Source of the DNA: Lepas anatifera
Lineage: Eukaryota; Arthropoda; Thecostraca; Lepadidae
Direction: 5' to 3'
Assembly: GCA_034440635.1 (NCBI GenBank)
Contig: JAOTON010001041.1
Location: 1-64,000 of the forward strand
DNA: 64,000 bases
The notes under the pieces are model-generated. The model saw nothing but the letters and a program-made list of their open reading frames with translations. It searched no databases and was not told where the DNA came from. Positions within the stretch are counted from its first letter, which is position 1. Each line of letters begins with the position of its first letter. Shown here in pieces: positions 56,056 to 64,000 of this stretch. Position numbers and translations under genes: made by a program.

Positions 56056-56547
56056 TTAGGGTCGGACGAGTTTCTTTATTTTCTGTCTGAAGCTGTATCT
56101 GTTCTTGGTGTGTCTTGCAGTCGTAGGCAGTGCGTTCCAGGTTCTGATGGCTCGGTGCGGGAATTTCTTGTGTGTTGTTTCTAAGTTTGGTGGTCTAGTG
56201 TTGGAAGTTTGGATGATGGTAGTGTCGGCTGATACACGTGTTATCCTGCATGATACCTCATGCCTTTTCTTGATCAGATACTTGTTTTTCTGTGGGCCTT
56301 CAGTGAGGTGAACCAACTTATGAATGGCTGATGAGTCGCATGTTGAAATGAGCTCGGTAAAGCTTAGCCACCCGAGCTCCCGCCTGGCAGCGCTGATTCG
56401 GTCGTACTTCTTGCCGTTGACGATTCGAACTCCGAAGTTCACGACCTTGTTCAGCCTTTGGCGGTTCTGATCAGTGACTGGTGCCCAGGAGGGCAGACAG
56501 TACCGCATGTGAGGAGACACGAGGGCTTCTACCTTCTGCATATTCAT
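56056..56547 (-). pseudogene. Non-LTR retrotransposon RT C-terminal fragment
   Basis: Minus-strand frame of 163 codons: VSPHMRYCLPSWAPVTDQ, then RLNKVVNFGVRIVNGKK, then ARRELGWLSF and FPHRAIRTWNALP. This order (Y-C-x-P-W, L-x-K-V-x-N, R-E-L-x-W-L, W-N-x-L-P) is typical of the region after the RT palm in jockey/CR1-like LINEs. A stop lies immediately upstream of the first codon, and the RT catalytic core and endonuclease are absent. Its first ~20 bases are duplicated inverted at 54253-54272. Non-functional. Confidence 0.82.
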
Positions 56548-56662
56548 GTCAACGTTGGGTTCCTACTTAATAATATCAGCAATGAAAACAGAACTTTATT
56601 TCGGCACCTGGAACAAACAAAAAGAAAATAATCAAATGCAAATACGCTCTGGCTTTCAACAA

Positions 56663-56690
<28 letters not shown>
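56527..56690 (-). repeat. Inverted partner of 54130-54272
   Basis: On the minus strand it matches the plus strand of 54130-54272 over about 140 bp with few changes. It includes the start of the LINE RT remnant. Confidence 0.8.

Positions 56691-56714
<24 letters not shown>
56666..56714. repeat. TA microsatellite
   Basis: About 24 uninterrupted TA units inside the LINE-related block. Confidence 0.95.
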
Positions 56715-56717
<3 letters not shown>

Positions 56718-57363
56718 GTATGTGTATATATGTAAACTGGTTTGTGACTTTCAAGTTTCAATGGATTGGGAACGGGATCTGGCGGACCATTTAGGGTACA
56801 TCGGGTGATTCTACCCAATATGCAGAAAAATGTATGCGAACATGATGAATAATGTACGCAGCAGTGTTAGCTTGCATCGTGCGAGATGTGGCATTTAAGT
56901 TGATTTTTTCATTAAGATTTACATCATTGACAAACACGTCCTTCGCCAAGTGAGGGAAAATGGCACATTTTGTTCAGAACCATTGCCGCATTCTCGACAG
57001 TGTGCCCATTACCTACCGGACCCGGCGGTGAATGGACACATTCTCATTACGTTATACCCGTACAGCATCACGAGAATACAACAGAACAGAAGTCATTTCT
57101 CACTTTGTTCGTCATCGGCTTCTGACTGGAAAATGTAAGACTAGGGATTTCAGAAGGACACGAGAAAAATTATGCTGAAAGTTGAACTTGGCTAGCGCCA
57201 CCTACCCCTCCTCTTCTGTTGCAGGTGACGGTGGAGTTTTTTCTTCTGGTCGCCTAATATAACCCTTTGCTTAATATTGTTTCAGGCCTGCCCCCAGCGG
57301 TAGAAAACTAAGCAACTCACCAACTAGGAATTGCGATAGACCTCGGGTACTGAAGCTATCAAG

Positions 57364-57436
57364 TGCTTCGGCTAGCTCAGTCGTTAGAGCCACCGGCTTG
57401 AGTTTGAAGGGTTCCGGGGTCGAGTCCCGGACGAGC
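57364..57436 (+). repeat. tRNA-like sequence (SINE head or tRNA pseudogene)
   Basis: The D arm (GCTCAGTCGTTAGAGC) and a perfect T arm (CCGGG, GTCGAGT, CCCGG) are present at tRNA spacing. The acceptor stem pairs only partly and no anticodon stem forms. It is followed by an inverted pair (CTTCCGTCG near 57450, CGACGGAAG near 57490). Confidence 0.55.
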
Positions 57437-59395
57437 AAAATTTCGACTTCCGTCGTCGTTGTTACGCGGTATTTTATGCAGCGTTTACGACGGAAGCACT
57501 ATTACGCAAAGTGGATGATGTTGAATAAGCCACATTACGAGGTACTGGAACATGATTGGTATTTTCTTCGTTTTGCAGGGGGTTGAGGTATTGATGAGCG
57601 GTACTTTAAATCATGTGTGAACGGTGACAGTTTTAGCTTTTTGACATGCGGCTGGTGACCTGTTCGAATTGTTTTCTTCTCCTGCCTGCACCTTTCCGCT
57701 GAGCAGCTGCAGTCAGTACTCTCGGAGGCCAGCTCAACATTGGGCGGTGTTTGGCACCGCGTTGCATCCGAAAAAAATGCGGTCCTGCTAAAACCGCATC
57801 AGACTCCTACGGTACTGGCCACACATAGAAGTAAGGACTGCGGTTAGTACGGAACAATAGCTTAGCAGCATCCACAGCCATTCCGCTGTATTTAAATCGC
57901 TCCGTCCAAGGGCTGTCCTAGGGAATTCCCTCTAGGATGGATAAAAGTCGAGAGTATTGAAATAATACATAGTTCTTGAAATAATATTTAGAAGTATTTT
58001 GGAAACACCCGGCATTTCGGGGAGACTTTGAGGAGCAATGGCGTAGGTGGTCCTCTTGAGGCTGTCAGTAGTCCCGTCCCATTATATGTCGAAAAATGTG
58101 TTTCCGAACAAACCTTTGAACAATTTCCTCAGAGCGGCTGGAGCTGTTTCTGCCAGAAAGTGGTGAGACGTGTTCGCTCCCCCATCTGCCCGCTTCGACG
58201 CAGGTGTGGTCCCTCTGTTCTAACTAGCCTTTTGACAGTTTCACTGTCCCATCTCCCAAAACTGCGGGTTTTAGGTGATGATCGGGACCAGCCCCTTCCT
58301 ACCCCATCCCCTGCACCGTTTGAAACCGCTGTGGATGACTCTCCTCATCTCCTAAGCGTTCCGTAATTTGTGGACGCACCCTTACTTCATCTTACCGGTA
58401 TTCATCCCATCTCACCTCACATGTTCTCCCGGTATAGCCACGGTATAGCCAGCAGCCGCTGCCGGTGCAGTGTGTCCTGTCTCTGTCAACTGTAAGCCAG
58501 CATGATTCACAGCACCAGTCAAACTGAAGACTGATGCACCCCAGGCTTCTTCCCGCCCACTCGCACAATTGACTTTTTAAGCTTCCTAAGCATATCGATG
58601 AGGCTGGGGGATGTATGCTTGGAATACTTTGATCCGGCCTCCCCAGATCATCGTTGCGAACTCGAAGATCATTTATCCAGAAGCAGCCCTAGTATGATTT
58701 TCCCATGACGACGCTGCGCTGGTTTTATGCGGTCGTTCTGGCTCTATTGGATCCAAATATAACGCGGGCGGACCCATCCAGCCCCCCTCCAGCGTTCGCT
58801 CAGCGGGTTCTTTGAGCAGCCGGCAGTGACAATGCTCCCATTGCTGGAGGTTTGAGTAAAGCATGAAAATATGAGCTTCTTCCAGATAAATTTTTACAGG
58901 GCATTCTAGAAGGACGAATCGACCAGCAAAGGTGGAAATGATAACACCCTGTCACTTTCAAAATGCGAAGCTTGCGCCATTAGTTTGAATATTTGACTCT
59001 AATTCTTGCATTTGAACATTTTGTTTCCATATTTTTTACTTGGTCTAGGATTTTTCATGTGATTTTTAATGATTTAAAAAAAGATAGTTTCTTCTCTTGC
59101 CAAAATTGATAACATTTGGTGAGGCATTGAAAAAAGAGAGGATATGTGTTCTGTAACGCCCTTGATTTGTTTTTATTTCAACTGGCTAAATGACCGAATT
59201 AGACACATATATTTGTTTCTCCCTGACCATAAATCAAATCTGGTCAGGTTTTCCTATGCCCATTGCTTAGGACCACAGATTTTAGAAATTTAGGTCACCG
59301 AGCTTTGGAACTTCCTCTGATGTCCTCTAGCAAATTGGACCAGAAACTGGTATTGCTGTAGTTTACGTTAATTCGGTGATTTTTATACAATAGGG
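57437..59395. other. Unassigned stretch
   Basis: The longest frame (58028-58366, plus, 112 codons) is Pro/Ser/Arg-rich without a recognised domain. Splice-like sites occur but no consistent exon pattern. No gene supported. Confidence 0.25.
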
Positions 59396-60945
59396 AACCC
59401 TTCCAACTCTCGGGTTTTTCCAGAGCGGCTGCAAAAGGAGGCGAGGAGCGCTGCCGTTGTTGGTATACCTCACTCTTGACCTTGTTTTAGGTTTTTCCAA
59501 AATCGTAATTCCGGGTCATCTCCGGTAGGGTCACAAGTGGCCTCTGCTACGAAAACGTTCGGTGGCAGCTGTGAGAACAGGTTTAATCTAATTATATGAG
59601 ATTCATGTTCCATGATTTTTTATAACATATGATTGGCCGTCTATACCATAGCATATGGTAACGGTTTTTTTAACGATGGCCTAGGATCATTTATGGGTCA
59701 ATCAACCTCTCAATCGGAAATGTATGGGGAAAAATGCGAGAAGACCGGAGAACAGCCCTGCCTTTTTAGATACGGATCATTAACCCCTTTTCCCCGAATC
59801 AGGCTGCTTTCCGGGAGCAATTTGAAAGTTTCGACTGTTAGAGGTCATCTGGGGCCAGTTAGCGACCTTTGAGGCTCTGGCCAATGACTTCGCGGGGAAA
59901 TGTGATAATTATTTTTTGAATCTATTCAATTTTGTTTGCATTGGTAGTACGAGTCCATTTATGTGCATAAACAACATATTTGGTCATGCGGTGATCTTGG
60001 CCTAACTTTTGGGTCAGATCATTTGAATATGCTGGCCTAGTATCATTAAGTCATACAGTGCCATTGTCGCCGTAGCGGTAGGATTCTAATGTCCACAAAT
60101 TAGCTCTAGCTCAGGTTAGTCGGAAATCGGATGCACCAAACAATGATTACAAAACTGCCACCCTCGTTGGCCTGCCATGGCCTCGATATTGACCTTGGCC
60201 TGATACAGTTTCGTTATCACTTCCACCCCATCTAACACCGTTGGCGTTTCTCAGCCATCTAACACCGTTGGCGTTTCTCAGCCATCTAACACCGTTGGCG
60301 TTTCTCACCCATCTAACACCATTGGCGTTTCTCAGCCATCTAACACCGTTGGCGTTTCTCAGCCATCTAACACTGTTGGCGTTTCTCAGCCATCTAACAC
60401 CGTTGGCGTTTCTCAGCCATTTAACACCGTTGGCGTTTCTCAGCCATCTAACACCGTTGGCGTTTCTCAGCCATCTAACTCCGTTGGCGTTTCTCAGCCA
60501 TCTAACACCGTTGGCGTTTCTCTGCCATCTAACACCGTTGGCGTTTCTCAGCCATCTAACACTGTTGGCGTTTCTCAGCCATCTAACACCGTTGGCGTTT
60601 CTCAGCCATCTGACACCGTTGGCGTTTCGCAGCCATCTAACACCGTTGGCGTTTCTCAGCCATCTAACACCGTTGGCGTTTCTCAGCCATCTAACACCGT
60701 TGGCGTTTCTCAGCCATCTAACACCGTTGGCGTTTCTCAGCCATCTAACACCGTTGGCGTTTCTCAGCCATCTAACACCGTTAGCGTTTCTCAGCCATCT
60801 AACACCGTTGGCGTTTCTCAGCCATCTAACACCGTTGGCGTTTCTCAGCTATCTCCAGAAGAAGCTGAGATCGGAGAGGGTGTTCAAACAACCCACAACG
60901 TGGCCGATGTGGATCTTAGGCACACCGGGGTGGGGCTACGGCTCA
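59396..60945. mobile_element. Possible decayed TTAA-type MITE carrying a minisatellite
   Basis: The right part resembles the family 5 terminus (GGGTGTTCAAACAACCC, then ACACCGGGGTGGGG). The interior has GACCTTG/GGTCA words. The left edge is placed only by the GGGTTTTTCCAGAGCGG phrase. Ends and TTAA are not preserved, so this is tentative. Confidence 0.35.
60229..60849 (+). repeat. 27-bp minisatellite, 23 units in exact phase
   Basis: The unit CATCTAACACCGTTGGCGTT plus TCTCAGC repeats 23 times with no indel: the GCGTTT landmark is spaced 27 bases from 60244 to 60838. Two plus-strand frames stay open, one giving LAFLSHLTP repeats (ATG frame 60241-60951) and one giving NTVGVSQPS repeats without an ATG. 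By hand count about ten substitutions occur, about half silent in the first frame. I regard it as a minisatellite; a repetitive protein is possible but unsupported. Confidence 0.92.
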
Positions 60946-61055
60946 TTCTAATGGTGTAACTTCAAATTTGTATATATGTTACGAACCTGCAGCATCTATT
61001 TTTCTAAATAGCACCTATTTCAATGTACCTACAACATTATTTTTCCCACCACTCA

Positions 61056-61925
61056 TGAACACGTACAGTGGAGAGGAATCTGGCGTCAACGCGCAGTGGA
61101 GCGTGCCCAATGAATGCCCCCCCTGAGGTGTCGGAAACCAAGGTTAGAAAAATGCCCGTTGAGGGGGCGATAGTAGTCTACCTTATGGCAAAGTTTCATT
61201 GACCTAGGTCAGCATCTTCAAGGTCAAACGAGGTCGTAAAGGTCGAATCTAAGCTGCGCTGGAGACCTATTGGGAAAATGCCGTGATTTTTCGAAAGGCA
61301 GCCGGGAATACACCTTAAGCGTACTAAGGTCATACAGAGAAAGTCTCACACAATTTTCTCTAAAATTTTTAGGTCAAGGTCATTCAAGGTCAATGACCTT
61401 TGGCGCAACAATACGACATATTCGCAATAATTTACAATATAACTGGCAAAATTGCAGCCTTTGGGTGGGAATGAGGATTTGACCTTGAAAAAACATTTGA
61501 CTTTGACCTATGACATTGACCTTGCGTAGCCTTAACTATGAAATCGTAACATTACATACGTCATACCGGATAATGCCATCTGACCGGAATACTGCGGTCA
61601 TGACCTTGAACTGTGACCTTTGACCTTGATCTTTATTTAGGTTGACCTTGACATATAACCTGACTTAAGAGCGTTATGACGTCACCACACCATCTACATT
61701 GCAGGTAAACTGGTGCGACCGCGCGATTGCGACGTCCTCAAATATAGGTTTGACTTTAAAGTCTATAAGTAGAAAAAATAATAAACCGATTTTCAAAAAT
61801 TCTTCATCAACCGACGCGCTCATGAATTCTCTCAAATATAGCGTTTTCCGGCGGCGAATGGTTCTCCGGCCACCCTGGAAAAATAGGCGGGGGGCACTTT
61901 AGGACCCCTCCACTGCGCGTGTTAA
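61056..61925. mobile_element. TTAA-type MITE (family 3)
   Basis: The right edge TTAA (61922-61925) is preceded by CTCCACTGCGCGTG. The left edge TGAA (one change from TTAA) is followed by CACGTACAGTGGAGAGG and CTGGCGTCAACGCGCAGTGG. It aligns with 27302-28175 and 51516-52377, including TTATGACGTCACCAC. Confidence 0.75.
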
Positions 61926-62914
61926 TGAGGTTGGCTTCCTTACTTAGCGACTCAAACTGCAAAGGCTCCATTGTAAAAGACTGTTAAGTATTAGTAATCT
62001 GTTAGTGAGTATCATTACGCCCGCTCCATATTTTCTTAAATTCCCATGTCTTAAATAAAATACAAAAGATAGATGTCTCCCCTACACTCCCCGAAAAGAA
62101 AAGTCACATTTGTAACATTCGGGGAGGGCAAAGGTACTAAAGTTCGGGCAAGGCGATTAATTTATTCATGGGTATAAAAAGCATCTTAGTGTATCTTAGA
62201 TTTGCGTGATTATGCAGCGAGTCCTAAAATGTGAACGTTTTCCCTGCCAAAATCAACTTCATTCCATAGACCAACCGTGAAAATAAAGGGAGCGAATTTT
62301 ATCCCTTAAAATGTTTCTCTTTCTTATTTCCGACCCGTCTATGAAGGAAAGAACACGCAAAATAAGTTTCAGGGATGTGCTTATCCGCTTCAAATAATCG
62401 AATCCAGTTGGAGTTTGGTCTGCGTGCTTCCAACGACCACAACGCTCAGAATCACCCAGGGGATGACTCACCCAGGGTACGCTAAGAATCACCATGGGGA
62501 TCACCCAGGACTGTGACCGTTGTAAGGTCTGACGGGGTCATCCGCTGGACTTGAGCTTAAAATAGCAAAGGGGGTTTATTTTAGGGTAAACGTGAAGCGT
62601 TACTTGATGCTACAGATACTTTTTAATTCTCTGATCCGGGATTTCTTAGATCCAAAGGTCAATGGCCTTTTTTCGAGCGAGGTCAGTCGAGGTCAGTTTC
62701 AACAAATGTACTTCCTGAAAAACCACATCTAGGTGGTCCAAAATTGGATACCTCACTACAGTCCTCTAAAATTAAATATGTTAGAATCATAATGGTGCTG
62801 ATTTCGGAGATATAAGTGCTAAAAAGTATGTGTTTTGCCGGATATCGGTAAATTGCAAGGAGTAATAGCAGAAAATATTCGTAGGACCAGACTTATTGAT
62901 GACTCATATTTTTT
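61926..62914. other. Unassigned stretch
   Basis: No gene or clear repeat recognised. Short CACCCAGG repeats occur at 62455-62510. Confidence 0.3.
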
Positions 62915-63080
62915 TAGTCGACTCAACTCTGACTCATAGCTTAAAGGCTGACTCTGATTCTGACTCGACTCGCTGTGTTGAAAATGGTGAGCCGACTCGA
63001 CTCAACCAAAATTCAGAAGTGAGTCGTCTCAACTCTGATTCAAATAAACATTGAGTCGGAGTCGACTCCGACTCAGAATG
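62915..63080. repeat. GACTC/GAGTC-rich block with a perfect palindrome
   Basis: The pentamers GACTC and GAGTC occur many times on one strand. The block ends with a perfect 22-bp palindrome at 63053-63074 (GAGTCGGAGTC and its complement). It resembles a decayed short-repeat array or a MITE core; no ends identified. Confidence 0.7.
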
Positions 63081-63429
63081 GTGGCCAAGTATGTAGACAA
63101 AAATGCACATTTCCTTTAATAGTACCCAAATTCCAATACATTTATTCATGGTATTACCCCAGTGTGCAAAGTATGACATTTTCGACGAGATCTCGTCGGT
63201 GCGAGTGCCCTTGGAGACAGGAGCAAGTGGTGCGAATTTTATCAACCTGGTGCGAATTTGTGAGACTGGTGCAAGGAAGGTGACACTGAAAAAAAGCCAA
63301 ACAAATAATGACTGAATGGTTATAAAGACACAGGAGGGGGCTGTGGCGTCGGTGGCCAACAGCTGATTTAGCCGGAGGCGTTTTTTGTTTAGATATTGGA
63401 CGCACCGCGCCAGATTTGTGTACATAACT

Positions 63430-63863
63430 GTTGTTTTCATGCCCTCAGCGTTAGTGATGGGTTTGGTAGGGGAGTTGTAAGCAGTAAGTACTTTGGGGGA
63501 AATTACGTTATAATTTCCCTGTCTTATTATTGGTGAGTTTGGCCTTTCTTTCCTTTCCTAAATTATCATTGCATTAAGCTTACTTTCTGAATGTTATTGT
63601 AAACGATATAAACAGCGGTATGTATTAGGTTATTATCCAAGCGCTGTTTACCTTTTCTTCGTACTTCTCTTTCGACCCAGCTCTTCTGTCTTGTCGTTTC
63701 CGGGCACGTGCCGCGCAGTTCCGTTTGTCCTGCTGTGACCCGCCGTCCAATACAACCTGTTCAAGTGACAGCGCTTGTGGTGTGAGACGGCGGAGGAGAC
63801 GCAGCAAGTGACGACCGGGAATCTTCCTACTGAGTAAGCGCCTTGTCTATCGTCCTGCGTCAA
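63430..63863 (+). promoter_or_regulatory. Probable 5' LTR/leader of a gypsy-like retrotransposon
   Basis: It lies directly upstream of a gag start. A TATA-like GATATAAACA is at 63606-63615 and composition turns GC-rich after 63690. LTR ends and primer-binding site cannot be fixed because the second LTR is outside the window. Confidence 0.4.
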
Positions 63864-64000
63864 ATGGACGTCCTGTCGTGCGCCCCCGCGCCGTTTTTGC
63901 CGGCGGGCGGTGACCCGGCCATCCCCTGGGCCCGTTGGATTTCCCTCTTCGACAATTACCTAATAGCGATTGGTGGCACGGCCTTCCCGGTGGAGCGTCA
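63864..64000 (+). CDS. Ty3/gypsy-like gag, N-terminal part (cut by window edge)
   Basis: The ATG at 63864 opens 45 codons to the window end. After a short Pro/Ala-rich start comes PAIPWARWISLFDNYLIAI, matching the conserved pattern P-x-P-W-x-x-W-x-x-x-F-x-x-Y-L near the N terminus of gag-like proteins in animal gypsy elements. Gag packages the element RNA. The frame is intact as far as visible; whether pol follows cannot be seen. Confidence 0.72.
   Translation, partial: MDVLSCAPAPFLPAGGDPAIPWARWISLFDNYLIAIGGTAFPVER

Noticed and set aside
57364..57436. Functional tRNA gene
   Set aside because: The T and D arms look good, but no anticodon stem forms and the acceptor stem pairs only partly.
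62934..63440. 168-codon minus-strand gene
   Set aside because: Part is the GACTC repeat block, the rest has no domain or coding-like composition.

Overview
The window looks like repeat-dense, non-genic DNA from an animal nuclear genome, probably an invertebrate. The reasons are Penelope-like and non-LTR retroelement fragments, tRNA-derived SINEs with target-site duplications, many short inverted-repeat transposons (MITEs), microsatellites, no long uninterrupted genes and no obvious CpG depletion. I cannot place the species. No complete host gene is visible. The best host-coding candidate is one short exon (13384-13467) in a CpG-rich, GA-repeat-flanked region.

Layout: 1-1.4 kb is an almost complete long palindrome. 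3.7-11.4 kb holds a SINE and several TTAA-flanked MITEs, one inserted in another. 12.6-15.7 kb has two GA-microsatellite/CpG-rich patches, one with the candidate exon. 16-25.4 kb is a nest of GC-rich elements and a three-level insertion (hAT-like end with 8-bp target duplication, then a split TTAA-MITE, then a 4.5-kb inverted-end insert). 25.6-31.4 kb holds a split SINE, minisatellites, a TTAA-MITE and a 1.7-kb inverted-repeat element that appears to split a tRNA-like sequence. 34.1-38.4 kb is a 4.4-kb element with about 200-bp inverted ends and three younger elements inside. 40.4-43.3 kb is a decayed Penelope-like element with inverted ends, a 30-bp in-frame duplication in its reverse transcriptase, about 170-bp tandem repeats and a near-perfect 113-bp-arm hairpin. 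45.4-53.8 kb holds more SINE and MITE copies, a 76-bp tandem array and a LINE 3' end. 54.1-56.7 kb is a head-to-head palindrome of Penelope-like 3' ends carrying hammerhead-ribozyme motifs, next to a LINE reverse-transcriptase remnant. 59.4-61.9 kb holds a 27-bp minisatellite kept in exact phase and another MITE. The right edge cuts into the start of a Ty3/gypsy-like gag.

Two themes connect the parts. First, at least five MITE groups share TTAA (or one-mutation) flanks, GC-rich ends and interiors full of TGACC/GGTCA words, consistent with mobilisation by a piggyBac-like or other TTAA-specific transposase that is absent here. Second, Penelope-like elements recur as inverted pairs with hammerhead-type RNA cores. 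One of these (54286-54333, minus strand) has all three helices and all core bases by eye. It is the most interesting functional signal in the window.
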